The position numbers and the translations under genes are program-made. From DTU052 sp050951725 (GTDB taxonomy: Bacteria > Bacillota > Syntrophomonadia > Syntrophomonadales > DTU052), in NCBI GenBank assembly GCA_050951725.1, contig JBMNJO010000001.1:868001-932000 (forward strand): a DNA stretch of 64,000 nucleotides, written 5' to 3'. The notes beneath the pieces were generated by a model. That model did no database searches and was not told the DNA's origin. It was given only the letters and a program-made list of their open reading frames with translations. Shown one piece after another: positions 17,521 to 26,149 of the stretch. Position 1 is the stretch's first letter. Every line of letters starts with the position of its first letter.

Positions 17521-18831
17521 CTACCGAAGCCTGGCTGGTACAATATCGTTTCTTAATAGATCTTCATAAGTCTCCCGCTTAAGAATCAGGTCCGCCTGGC
17601 CGTTTCCGACCAGAACCATGGCCGGACGGGGAATGCGGTTGTAGTTCATGGACATGGCGTAGTTGTAGGCACCAGTGGCTGACACTGCCAGGATGTCACC
17701 CGGTTCAACCCGGGGAAGCTTAATGTCCCAGATCAGCATATCCCCTGATTCACAGCACTTGCCGGCTACGGATACAGTTTCATCAGGTGTCTGGTCAGCC
17801 TTGTTGGCCAATATCGCCTCATACTTGGCACCGTACAAGGCGGGGCGGGGGTTATCTCCCATCCCTCCGTCAACGGCGATATACTTGCGAATCCCCGGAA
17901 TATTCTTTTGGGAACCGACGGTATAGAGAGTGGTACCGGCTGGACCCACGATGGCGCGCCCCGGTTCCACCACAACCCGGGGAACCGGAATCCCATACTT
18001 AGCGGCTTTTTCTTTAATACAGGGCATGACCGCCTTAACCCAGGCCTCAGGGGAAACAGGCTGGTCTCCCTCATAGTAGTAGATTCCAAACCCGCCGCCC
18101 AGGTTCAGTTCGGTTGTTATCAGCCCAACCTCTTTGTGAATCTGAGCAACGAAAGCCATCATAATCTCGGCGGTATGGGCAAATGATTCCATCTCAAATA
18201 TCTGTGAGCCGACATGACAATGAAGACCGTAATAAACCAGGAAAGGATACTCCTGAAGGCTCTTTACTGCTTCCATGGCCTGCCCGTCGGGGAGGGTAAA
18301 TCCAAACTTGGAGTCTATCTGGCCTGTTTTGATGTACTCATGGGTATGGGCTTCGATACCGGGTGTGATGCGTAGGATGACGCGCTGCTTCCTCCCTGCG
18401 TTTTCGCAGATTCGGTTCAGCAATCCCAGTTCATAATAATTGTCCACCACAATAGTTCCGACCCGGTTATCCACCGCCATCTGGAGTTCATCGGAGGTCT
18501 TGTTGTTGCCGTGGAAATAGATCTTTTCCACAGGAAAACCCACCGAAAGTGCGGTATGTAATTCACCGCCCGATACCACATCAATCCCCAGCCCTTCCTC
18601 TTTTACCAGGACACAGGTGGCCATTGTGCACAGTGCTTTGCTGGCATAGACGACCAAGGTATCACCTGCCGACTCAAAGGCTTTTTTTAAAGAGCGGCAG
18701 TTCTCACGGAAGGCTTCCTCATCGAGGACATAGAGCGGGGTCCCAAATTCCTTAACCAGATCAAGGGTATCAACCCCACCGATTTCCAGGTGTCCAGCGT
18801 TATTTACCCTCATCGTCCCCTGCAGCTTCAC
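17521..18831 (-). CDS. lysA: Diaminopimelate decarboxylase
   Basis: About 436 residues, a fold-type III PLP enzyme that decarboxylates meso-diaminopimelate to L-lysine. The PLP lysine is in VVYASKALC, the phosphate-binding loop is GGGFGIYY, and the second-subunit active-site motif is CCESGDML; EPGRAIVGPAG is also present. TTG 18837 opens the frame, but GTG 18831 sits 9 bases after GGAG and is preferred. Single-gene unit with a leader hairpin (18861-18885) and its own terminator. No lysine riboswitch was found, so control may be through the leader hairpin. Confidence 0.94.
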   Translation of the reverse strand: MKLQGTMRVNNAGHLEIGGVDTLDLVKEFGTPLYVLDEEAFRENCRSLKKAFESAGDTLVVYASKALCTMATCVLVKEEGLGIDVVSGGELHTALSVGFPVEKIYFHGNNKTSDELQMAVDNRVGTIVVDNYYELGLLNRICENAGRKQRVILRITPGIEAHTHEYIKTGQIDSKFGFTLPDGQAMEAVKSLQEYPFLVYYGLHCHVGSQIFEMESFAHTAEIMMAFVAQIHKEVGLITTELNLGGGFGIYYYEGDQPVSPEAWVKAVMPCIKEKAAKYGIPVPRVVVEPGRAIVGPAGTTLYTVGSQKNIPGIRKYIAVDGGMGDNPRPALYGAKYEAILANKADQTPDETVSVAGKCCESGDMLIWDIKLPRVEPGDILAVSATGAYNYAMSMNYNRIPRPAMVLVGNGQADLILKRETYEDLLRNDIVPARLR

Positions 18832-18860
18832 ATTCAATCACTCCAAAACCCAAAATAAAA

Positions 18861-18885
18861 TGGCCATTGTCCTAGACAATAGCCA
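18861..18885 (-). promoter_or_regulatory. Leader hairpin before lysA (possible attenuator)
   Basis: TGGCCATTGTC (18861-18871) and GACAATAGCCA (18875-18885) are inverted with one mismatch. On the minus strand the stem is followed by TTTTATTTT and then the lysA ribosome binding site, so it has the form of an intrinsic terminator inside the leader. It might instead terminate transcription from upstream. Confidence 0.5.
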
Positions 18886-18972
18886 AAGTCACGGGGTTAT
18901 TTTAACATTCCCCGAAAATCGGTGTCAAACATTGTCGGGCATCTCGCCATCTATGTACCCTTAGGGTGGTGG

Positions 18973-18995
18973 TTAATTCCGGCGAGCGGAATTAA
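18973..18995. repeat. TTAATTCCG inverted repeat hairpin
   Basis: TTAATTCCG (18973-18981), loop GCGAG, CGGAATTAA (18987-18995), with flanking GGTG/CACC nearly continuing the stem. It lies 44 bases after the patatin stop. No T-run follows on either strand. Could be a repeat-element tip or a processing hairpin. Confidence 0.4.
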
Positions 18996-19038
18996 CACCG
19001 CCCGTTGCGCGCGGAGTGCCGCTCCCTCCGTCTCACTT

Positions 19039-19998
19039 CTACCGCAGGAGCTGGTGGCAGAGCAGGTCCAGGGAGTCGCTGTGGGCCTCGATAAGCATAC
19101 GGGCTCGCATTTTTAGCTTGCGGATGTTTTCCGGGCTGGCATTATCCAGCTGGCATTCCTGCTTCATCTCCGGCTGGAGGCGATAATAACGAGGGCCGCC
19201 CGGTTTTCGGGGTGGCAGCAGTAAACGCAGCTGATAATCTACGGTATCGCTTACCCCATCAAATACTATGTTCATCAGGGGACGCGCCCAGCCCGCCAAT
19301 CCCCATTTCTCCGCCTCATCGTAAGACAGAGGCATCTTTTGCTCCCCGGTCCCAAGAGACAACAACAGGATGTCCTCGTCCGGCCAGGTAATACGACCCT
19401 CGATGTATGCACACACACCCGGGTTGTTTGCATATACTCCTCCATCGATCAGCGCATAGTATTCGCCGTCTTCAATAGTAAGCTTATAAGGGGAAAAATA
19501 TGTTGGAGCTGCAGTCGCCGCAAAGGCTACATCCTGCAGGGTGTAGTCGTAACTCGCAAGCTCTCGGGCGCGGGTGCTCCGGAAAAAAAACGGGGAGCGG
19601 ATCTCGATCTCGTAAGCGGTAATCAACACATTGCACAAGGCCTCTTTCAGGCGGGCTGAGCCGAAATACCTGGCATAGACTTTTTCCATCCCTTCCGGCG
19701 GATACTTATAATCGGCCAGAAAACCAAGGGAGGTTATGCGGTACCAGCAGGTACGATAAAAAATATCCTTGCCATGCTCCTCGTAGAGTTTCACCATGTC
19801 CTGGGCAGAATACTCGGGTTTCCCCTGAGCATCTGGCTTGGTCAAACCCACAGCCAGGAGTCCTCCGGTTGAGGTACCGGCTATCAAATCAAACAGCCGG
19901 GATACCGGTTTACCGGTTCGTTTTTCGATCTCGTTCAGGACCATAGCCGGAATTATCCCGCGTATTCCCCCACCATCGAGCGAGAGTATCTTAATCAC
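19039..19998 (-). CDS. Patatin-like phospholipase
   Basis: About 319 residues. The oxyanion motif DGGGIRG is at residues 6-12, the catalytic serine is in GTSTG near 39-43, and the catalytic aspartate is in DGGVYANNP near 185. This Ser-Asp dyad acyl hydrolase fold hydrolyses phospholipids or other acyl esters. It has no signal peptide, so it acts inside the cell. GTG 19998 has AGGGGGG upstream and fits the family start; the frame opens at 20031. The role here is unknown; no cyclic-nucleotide or toxin partner gene is adjacent. The upstream gene encodes a small membrane protein. Confidence 0.88.
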   Translation of the reverse strand: MIKILSLDGGGIRGIIPAMVLNEIEKRTGKPVSRLFDLIAGTSTGGLLAVGLTKPDAQGKPEYSAQDMVKLYEEHGKDIFYRTCWYRITSLGFLADYKYPPEGMEKVYARYFGSARLKEALCNVLITAYEIEIRSPFFFRSTRARELASYDYTLQDVAFAATAAPTYFSPYKLTIEDGEYYALIDGGVYANNPGVCAYIEGRITWPDEDILLLSLGTGEQKMPLSYDEAEKWGLAGWARPLMNIVFDGVSDTVDYQLRLLLPPRKPGGPRYYRLQPEMKQECQLDNASPENIRKLKMRARMLIEAHSDSLDLLCHQLLR

Positions 19999-20091
19999 AC
20001 TGATCCCCCCTGAATTCCAGGTCGCCATCAATCCTCTTTTTATAATTAATATATTGAGGGAGTCCTGTCATATTACCCGCTCCGTCAGCAA

Positions 20092-20550
20092 TCAGCAGGG
20101 ATCGACTTTGCGCCATGAGGTCACAAAGAAAAAGGCAAAAATAACTGCAGCCAGATAACGTACAAGAGTTCCAGTGGAGGAAATCAAATTGAAGAATGGC
20201 CAATAGGACCATAAGAAAGTGGGTGCCCACGGTGTTAACGTCACATATAATGCGGGAACACAGACTGCTATGAAAACCACCCAGTCAAACTTCCAGTTCC
20301 CGGGCCTTCTGCGGGCTGAAATCAAACGGGGCAAAGCCAACATCAGACCGATCAACAGATGATAGACCTGCAGAGTGAAAAACACAATTGGCTTCCCCAA
20401 AAACAACATACCCAGGTATTTTGATCCCGGGTACTGGAGTCGATAATAGCCGTATTCGTTTCCGAGTATAATTAGCAGGAAGAAAACGATAGTATAAGCA
20501 AAGTAGACCAGAAATCTGCGAAGTTCCTCTTTCTTTACCTTCTCCAGCAT
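20092..20550 (-). CDS. Unrecognised four-helix membrane protein
   Basis: 152 residues with a basic N-terminus (MLEKVKKEELRR) and four hydrophobic segments at about 13-30, 48-72, 90-106 and 126-145. Aromatic residues are frequent in the loops (NEYGYYRLQYPG; WAPTFLWSYWPFFN). GGAGGGGG lies upstream of the ATG. It is upstream of the patatin gene on the same strand with 93 bases between, so the two may be co-transcribed. No family recognised. Confidence 0.6.
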   Translation of the reverse strand: MLEKVKKEELRRFLVYFAYTIVFFLLIILGNEYGYYRLQYPGSKYLGMLFLGKPIVFFTLQVYHLLIGLMLALPRLISARRRPGNWKFDWVVFIAVCVPALYVTLTPWAPTFLWSYWPFFNLISSTGTLVRYLAAVIFAFFFVTSWRKVDPC

Positions 20551-20658
20551 TTCGCCCCCTCCTTTTATTAGGTATTGAGCTCTCCATATAACTTATGATA
20601 CATAAAATTTTAATTTTTGGCAGTCGAAATCAGTTCTCTGTTACACAATACGCGGCAC

Positions 20659-20692
20659 AAAAAAGAGAGAACTCTTTTTTGGGAGTTCTCTC
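20659..20692 (-). terminator. Rho-independent terminator of trpB2
   Basis: GAGAGAACTC (20665-20674) pairs with GAGTTCTCTC (20683-20692); on the minus strand it is followed by TTTTTT. Strong terminator 53 bases after the trpB2 stop. Confidence 0.88.
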
Positions 20693-20744
20693 TCGATTCA
20701 GTCCAGTATATTGATGATGTATAATTCGCCTGCGATTCTTGATC

Positions 20745-22100
20745 TTACGGCAGATCGGCCAGACTCTTTTCTATCAGTTCGTCTGGTACCTCCACATCCA
20801 CCATTCTGCCTGACAGGTATTCATCATAGGCACTGAGGTCAAAGTGACCGTGACCGCTCAGGCCAAAGACGATGCATTTGCTTTCGCCGCTCTCCTTGCA
20901 TTTGAGGGCTTCGTCAATGGCAGTCCGGATGGCGTGCGATGATTCCGGTGCCGGTAAAATCCCCTCATTGCGGGCGAACATAACAGCCGCTTCAAAGACC
21001 GGTCGCTGGTCAACCGCTGTTGCCTCAATGATGCCATCATGGTACAGCTGGCTCACCAGAGTCGAATCTCCATGGTATCTCAGACCTCCAGCATGAATCG
21101 AAGGTGGTGCATAGTCTTTCCCCAGGGTGTACATCTGGGTCATAGGAGCCAGGCAGGCCACATCTCCGTAATCGTAAGCAAACCTGCCCCGAGTCAGGGT
21201 AGGACAGCCTGAAGGTTCAACGGCTATCATCCGCAGATTCTTTCCGGCCAGTTTATCAGGAACGAAGGGGAACGCCAGCCCTGCGAAATTGGTCCCGCCC
21301 CCGCAGCAGCCGATAATAAGATCCGGATACTCATCCACCATCTCCAGCTGCATTCTGGTTTCCTGCCCGATCACTGTTTGGTGCAGACAGACGTGGTTCA
21401 GGACACTACCCAGGGAGTAATTGGTGTCGTCGCGTCCCAACGCATCTTCCACCGCTTCACTGATGGCCATTCCCAGGCTGCCGGTGGAATTCGGGTTTTT
21501 CGCCAGTTCGCGGCGTCCTGCTTCGGTGCGGTTGCTGGGACTGGCAATGACCTCGGCTCCGTAAACCTCCATGACCGATTTCCGGTAAGGCTTCTGTTCA
21601 TAACTCACCTTGACCATATAAACGGTACATTCCATGCCGAACATGTTGGTAGCCAGTGACAGTGCGGTTCCCCACTGTCCGGCACCGGTTTCGGTGGACA
21701 GCCGCTTCTTGCCGGCAATCTTGTTGTAAAACACCTGCGGTAATGCGCTGTTCAGCTTGTGGCTGCCAACCGGACTAACACCCTCATATTTGTAGTAAAT
21801 ACGGCAGGGTGTATCGAGGGCCTTCTCCAGACGCCGGGCACGGTAAAGTGGCGACGGCCTCCAGATTTTGTAAAGTTCCCGGACCTCTGAGGGTATCTCA
21901 ATATACCGCTCGGTTGACGCCTCCTGCTCAATTACCCCCATTGGAAAAATGGGCAATAAATCATCAGGGGTCAGAGGTTGTTTGGTAACCGGGTTCAGCC
22001 CTGGTGCGGGCCGGTTGGGCATATCTGCCTGGACATTATACCAAAATCTGGGCAACTTATCCTCAGGCAGAATGATCTTGGAAAGCACATCTGAACTCAT
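20745..22100 (-). CDS. trpB2: TrpB2-type tryptophan synthase beta chain-like PLP enzyme
   Basis: 451 residues, longer than classical TrpB (about 400) and typical of the TrpB2 branch. The PLP lysine is in VGSHKLNSAL, the phosphate loop is GCCGGGTNFAG, and the N-terminal extension LPRFWYNVQADMP is characteristic. TrpB2 joins indole and serine to form tryptophan without stable TrpA binding; some members may use other substrates. No other trp genes are nearby, so it acts as a stand-alone unit, possibly for indole salvage. Start ATG after AGGAG; own terminator. Confidence 0.9.
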   Translation of the reverse strand: MSSDVLSKIILPEDKLPRFWYNVQADMPNRPAPGLNPVTKQPLTPDDLLPIFPMGVIEQEASTERYIEIPSEVRELYKIWRPSPLYRARRLEKALDTPCRIYYKYEGVSPVGSHKLNSALPQVFYNKIAGKKRLSTETGAGQWGTALSLATNMFGMECTVYMVKVSYEQKPYRKSVMEVYGAEVIASPSNRTEAGRRELAKNPNSTGSLGMAISEAVEDALGRDDTNYSLGSVLNHVCLHQTVIGQETRMQLEMVDEYPDLIIGCCGGGTNFAGLAFPFVPDKLAGKNLRMIAVEPSGCPTLTRGRFAYDYGDVACLAPMTQMYTLGKDYAPPSIHAGGLRYHGDSTLVSQLYHDGIIEATAVDQRPVFEAAVMFARNEGILPAPESSHAIRTAIDEALKCKESGESKCIVFGLSGHGHFDLSAYDEYLSGRMVDVEVPDELIEKSLADLP

Positions 22101-22232
22101 CTCATCTAATCTCCTCTCAGCTAATATTTTTTTATGTTTGGACTTTTACATTCTAGCATCAGACAAACTTTTATAGCAAGCACTAAAATCACACCATAAA
22201 AATTTTTTTATCAAGTTCAGTGCGGGTAAGGA

Positions 22233-23273
22233 TCACCGGCTCACCCGTTCCAGCTTTTCAGGGGCCGTCTGCACAGCCTTGGTTTTGATTTCCCGGCTGA
22301 TGACCACCTTACTGCTCTTCAGGGAACTGTCCCAACGGCGGCAGCGGTCCCCGAAGTAAGCCAGGACCTGACCCTGCCGGTGAATAGAAACCACCTCACA
22401 CTGGTTAGGGCACCCATTGCATTCCATACTCCGGGTCTCAAACTCGCCCTCCAGGATAAAACCCGCGCCTCTGAAGGCAGATTTGCGGCCTTTCATGGAT
22501 TCGGCGGCCAGCAGTGCTGAACCCACTGCTCCCATAACATTATGGTATTCGGGCACCTTTATCTCTATATTCAGCATCTTCTCAAAAGCTCGTCTCAAGC
22601 CGAGATTGGCGGCCACCCCCCCCTGAAAAACTACCGGGGGCTGGATCTCCTTGCCCTTGCCCAGGTTGTTGAGATAGTTGCGGGCCAGTGCTTCACAGAG
22701 CCCGGCAATGATCTCTTCGGTCGGGTAACCCATCTGCTGCTTATGAATCATGTCTGATTCCGCAAAGACCCCGCACCGGCCGGCAATTCTTACCGGTTGC
22801 CGGGCCATGGTTGCCCAATGCCCGAATTCCTCAATCGGAATATTGAGGCGCAGTGCCTGCTGGTCCAGAAACGAGCCAGTGCCGGCAGCGCAAACAGTGT
22901 TCATGGCGAAGTCCACCACCACCCCATCACGCAAGAGGATCAGTTTTGAGTCCTGTCCCCCGATCTCAAATACCGTACGGACATCGGGGTGGAAATGGCT
23001 GGCTCCAACCGCATGCGCGGTTATCTCGTTCTTGACCTCATCAGCCCCCAGCATGGCCGCCACCAGATTGCGACCGCTGCCGGTAGCTCCGACCCCCAGA
23101 ATCTCGGTTCGGGGCAGCCGGGACAGCAGATTCCTTAAACCCTGTTGAGTGGCCTTGACCGGATGTCCCATGGTCCTTACATAGACTGTCTCCAGGACAT
23201 TCAGCTGTTGATCCAGGGCCACAATATTAGTGCTGACTGAACCTACGTCTACTCCCAGATAAGTTTTGATCAT
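22233..23273 (-). CDS. 2-hydroxyacyl-CoA dehydratase-type activase (BcrAD/BadFG/HgdC family ATPase)
   Basis: 346 residues of the ASKHA ATPase fold. N-terminal GVDVGSVSTN binds ATP phosphates; the dimer-bridging 4Fe-4S cysteines lie in VCAAGTGSF and RCGVFAESD; EIGGQDSK is typical. A C-terminal addition CNGCPNQC (plus a later GDRC) could bind a further Fe-S cluster. Family members couple ATP hydrolysis to very low-potential electron transfer into dehydratases or benzoyl-CoA-reductase-like partners. It follows two dehydratase-like genes and overlaps the nearer one by 47 bases. The true electron acceptor is unknown. Confidence 0.87.
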   Translation of the reverse strand: MIKTYLGVDVGSVSTNIVALDQQLNVLETVYVRTMGHPVKATQQGLRNLLSRLPRTEILGVGATGSGRNLVAAMLGADEVKNEITAHAVGASHFHPDVRTVFEIGGQDSKLILLRDGVVVDFAMNTVCAAGTGSFLDQQALRLNIPIEEFGHWATMARQPVRIAGRCGVFAESDMIHKQQMGYPTEEIIAGLCEALARNYLNNLGKGKEIQPPVVFQGGVAANLGLRRAFEKMLNIEIKVPEYHNVMGAVGSALLAAESMKGRKSAFRGAGFILEGEFETRSMECNGCPNQCEVVSIHRQGQVLAYFGDRCRRWDSSLKSSKVVISREIKTKAVQTAPEKLERVSR

Positions 23274-24369
23274 TAGTATCTCCCATTTTTGATTTTCGCC
23301 ATCTGATCATATCCAGGAACGCCTCCAGCCGGGTGATAATCCCGGCCTCTCCGGCATGTTCGTCAAAATACATCGTCATGACCGGAATCCCCTCGACCTC
23401 CTGCACCTTTATCAATACAGACTGAGCTACAATCTCCGGCATACAGGTCAGGGGAGCCACCTGAATCACTCCATCCAGTTCCTGGCGCGCGTAACTGACT
23501 GTACTGGCAACAGTCTCCCGCCCATGCCCCCCTACCCAGTACTGCAGATATGGCCGGGCACACGACAGGGTGGTATGCAGGCTCGGAGCCGAAGGTATGA
23601 GTCCACCAAAGAGATGGTCATTTACCCATTGCGTAAGGGTAACGGATCTGACCACCTCAGCTCCCAGCCGTCCCAGGTGACGCTCAAGATCGTAGTTGGC
23701 AAAAGGCTCCAGGAGGGTGTAGATCTCACCCACCAGTCCGATGCGGATTGGATGCTGATTGAGCGGGTCCCTGGCCAAACCTGACAGCTCACGGGTAACC
23801 TTTTCCACCGCCGTAGTCAGCTGTCTTTTTTCCGAGCAATCATCTATTGTCTTCAATCCCCGGGCCACTATCCTCTCGCACCGCCCCTTATCAATCACCC
23901 GGGGCAGCCAGTAGTGCTGCTCGCTTTCCAGCCGGTCAATGGCTTTTAGTTTCTCCCAGGCCAGGCGGATCCCGGAGTAGACCTGAAGCCAGGAGGCTTT
24001 GATACCCATGGACCGCACCTGATTGAGCAGGGAGAACAGGTTGGAGTCCGGTGCTTCGATTATGACCATGTTGAATTTCAATCCCAGATCCTGCAGGATA
24101 TCGCGTTCCACTTGCGCGTAGTAGCCGAATCGGCATGGTCCCCAGCCACCCGCCATGAGGATGGCGTCCGCTCCCCGGTCCATCGCCTCCAGGTAATTGC
24201 CCAGGTTGATTTTCATCGGCAGACAGACGAATTCGGGAGAGTAACGCACCCCCAGTTCCAGGGTCCGCCGGCTGCATGGGGGCGGAACCACCACTGTAAG
24301 TCCCAGTTCCTTCAGCAACGCGCTAATGGCTATATAGGAATTCCCCATATGGGGAAAGGTTATTCTCAA
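23227..24369 (-). CDS. Acyl-CoA dehydratase activase-related protein (HgdB-like half)
   Basis: 380 residues. N-terminal TFPHMGNSYIAIS and the Cys-containing segments VPPPCSRRTLELG, SPEFVCLPMKINLG and APLTCMPEI resemble the domain following DUF2229 in large activase-related proteins, related to the HgdB dehydratase subunit fold. The TTG start has GGAGG 7 bases before it and keeps the conserved TFPHMG strand. It overlaps both neighbours by 47 bases, so translation of the three genes is coupled. Likely binds an Fe-S cluster reduced by the activase. The substrate is unknown. Confidence 0.75.
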   Translation of the reverse strand: MRITFPHMGNSYIAISALLKELGLTVVVPPPCSRRTLELGVRYSPEFVCLPMKINLGNYLEAMDRGADAILMAGGWGPCRFGYYAQVERDILQDLGLKFNMVIIEAPDSNLFSLLNQVRSMGIKASWLQVYSGIRLAWEKLKAIDRLESEQHYWLPRVIDKGRCERIVARGLKTIDDCSEKRQLTTAVEKVTRELSGLARDPLNQHPIRIGLVGEIYTLLEPFANYDLERHLGRLGAEVVRSVTLTQWVNDHLFGGLIPSAPSLHTTLSCARPYLQYWVGGHGRETVASTVSYARQELDGVIQVAPLTCMPEIVAQSVLIKVQEVEGIPVMTMYFDEHAGEAGIITRLEAFLDMIRWRKSKMGDTNDQNLSGSRRRFSQH

Positions 24370-25327
24370 GCCCCAGCCTCCTTTGCCTCCGCAGCATATC
24401 GCAGAATGCCTCCAGGCGGGTTACAACACCCGCCTCGCCACTATGCTCATCAACGGTCAGGAGCATAAACGGCTTGTTCATGCGGAGTTCGATAATTTTG
24501 GCGATCATGGAATCCGGGCCACAGCCAAAGCAGGTCATATATATCAGACCGTCAACACTCTCATCCTGATTCAACAACAGGGCTGTGCCCACCATTTTCC
24601 GTCCTACGGTCCAAAAGACCCTTTTCGGCAGCGTAGCAGCAGCCTTATCCACCTTCATTGGATCGAGCATCTCGTTGGTAACCGGGGACGCGCCCATTTC
24701 CCGCAGACGTTCAAACAGTCCCAGATTGACAAAGCGGTCGTTCAGAGTATAGCAGTGGCCCAAAACACCAATGGTGAGATCACCACGAACGGGTTTCGGC
24801 ACCGGTTTACCCTCCCAGATCCTGATCCCCTCATCAAGGGTATAGCCCTGTCGGCAAATCGTCTCCAGGGTGTGGGCAGCCCGGGTGGAATCGTTCCATG
24901 CTTTCCTGACCCGGCCCGGTTTCAGGCCTGCTTTCCTGGACCAGTTATCAAGTTCACGAAACAGGTCCCGCTCATCTCGGCTCACGTCGATGCACAGATC
25001 TATCAAGGGCGGCAGCTGCGGAATCTGGGCCCTCAGCATATCCGGTATTCCCATGAACTTGGGACAAATATAGCTGCGTTTCTCGATGCTCACCAGCCGG
25101 GGCATAAAAATCCAGTCGACCTCCTGTTTCGCCAATTCCAGGATATGGCCATAGAGTACCTTCACCGGGAAGCAGGCCTCACTCACCGCTGCCACTATTC
25201 CGGCATTGGCCATCGCTTTATGAGTAGGAGTAGATGTTACAACCTCCCAGCCCAGGTCATTAAAAAATAATTTCCACTGCGGGAAGAGGTGATAATAGAA
25301 CAATCCCCTGGGAATTCCAACTCTCAT
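24323..25327 (-). CDS. DUF2229 activase-related protein
   Basis: 334 residues. N-terminal GIPRGLFYYHLFPQW is the DUF2229 signature; SEACFPVKVLYGH and TCFGCGPDSM supply conserved cysteines. In many anaerobes DUF2229, the next gene's domain and the activase are fused in one protein of about 1400 residues; here they are three coupled genes. Role unknown, presumably part of an ATP-driven low-potential reductase. ATG start; first gene of the set. The gap to spoVAE is 58 bases on the same strand. Confidence 0.78.
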   Translation of the reverse strand: MRVGIPRGLFYYHLFPQWKLFFNDLGWEVVTSTPTHKAMANAGIVAAVSEACFPVKVLYGHILELAKQEVDWIFMPRLVSIEKRSYICPKFMGIPDMLRAQIPQLPPLIDLCIDVSRDERDLFRELDNWSRKAGLKPGRVRKAWNDSTRAAHTLETICRQGYTLDEGIRIWEGKPVPKPVRGDLTIGVLGHCYTLNDRFVNLGLFERLREMGASPVTNEMLDPMKVDKAAATLPKRVFWTVGRKMVGTALLLNQDESVDGLIYMTCFGCGPDSMIAKIIELRMNKPFMLLTVDEHSGEAGVVTRLEAFCDMLRRQRRLGLENNLSPYGEFLYSH

Positions 25328-25385
25328 GGTCCACCCCGTTCCTTAAAATCTGGAAAAAACAGGGGTCCCGATTGACTACCGGTCC

Positions 25386-25946
25386 CTATTTCTTGTCACT
25401 CTTTAACAGTTCTTTCAGACACTTGGTGGTAATCTCTGCACCGTGGGCCGGATTATCATTACCCTTCATCTTTCCCAGGTCACCGACGCCCACCACCTTG
25501 ACGCCGGGAAAGCGAGCCAAAATCTCTGTGGTATCCCCTTTCAGGAGGCGGTGACCGATCGGTTCCGGCTCCCCGTACTTGTCGACCGGTCGGTTAATCA
25601 CATGCCCATAACGATCAACTGATTCCGTGACCTCTATTCCCCTGGCCTCTTCAGTGTTGGATGCTACCGCGATAACTCCCAGGACATTCAGACTCTTGTC
25701 AAGCAAGAGATGCTCCAGGGCCTTCTCCCCCTTGCCCTCTCCCACCTCCCCCCGGTCATCCAGCATCACCACCACTGGATCGTAGGGGGCCTGTTTAATC
25801 TCCCAGGCCAGTCGTTCGCCCGACAAAGGGGTAGGGTTGCCTCCAGAACTGAGCACGGGATAGAGACCCTCGTTCTTACAGGCCTGGGTAATGGCTTCCT
25901 GTGCATACTCATCGCCGTCGGTAACCAAAATAACTCTTTTTTTCAC
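25386..25946 (-). CDS. spoVAE: Stage V sporulation protein AE (SpoVAEa-type)
   Basis: 186 residues, soluble. The N-terminal ILVTDGDEYAQEAITQAC and the GGNPTPLSG and MLDDRGEVGEGKGE segments are typical of SpoVAE/SpoVAEa, a protein of the SpoVA group needed for movement of Ca-dipicolinate into and out of spores. GTG start after GAAGGGGTG. It lies 203 bases downstream of spoVAD on the same strand. The gap holds no gene; CATACC at about 26030 might be part of a forespore promoter, but this is weak. Confidence 0.85.
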   Translation of the reverse strand: MKKRVILVTDGDEYAQEAITQACKNEGLYPVLSSGGNPTPLSGERLAWEIKQAPYDPVVVMLDDRGEVGEGKGEKALEHLLLDKSLNVLGVIAVASNTEEARGIEVTESVDRYGHVINRPVDKYGEPEPIGHRLLKGDTTEILARFPGVKVVGVGDLGKMKGNDNPAHGAEITTKCLKELLKSDKK

Positions 25947-26149
25947 TCTTTCACCCCTTCAGAGTTAGGCACAGCAGAATAAAGCACTCTTGCGGCAGGA
26001 CAGCGAAAGTGGAGACCACGGTATGTATAGAACTTGGTCACCTCTCAAACTCAAACCTGACAATATCCTATGAAAACAAATGCCGAATGGTCACAAATCA
26101 CTCCGTAGTATCCACTGAAAAATATCATTGTTGAAAGCTGTACACACCA

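Noticed and set aside
18840..19040. Lysine riboswitch or T-box before lysA
   Set aside because: The conserved lysine-riboswitch words and the T-box AGGGTGGNACCGCG core are not present; only a GGGCGGTG stretch is similar.
19039..20550. Patatin gene as effector of a CBASS-type defence system
   Set aside because: No nucleotidyltransferase, ubiquitin-like or sensor gene lies nearby; the only partner is a small membrane protein.
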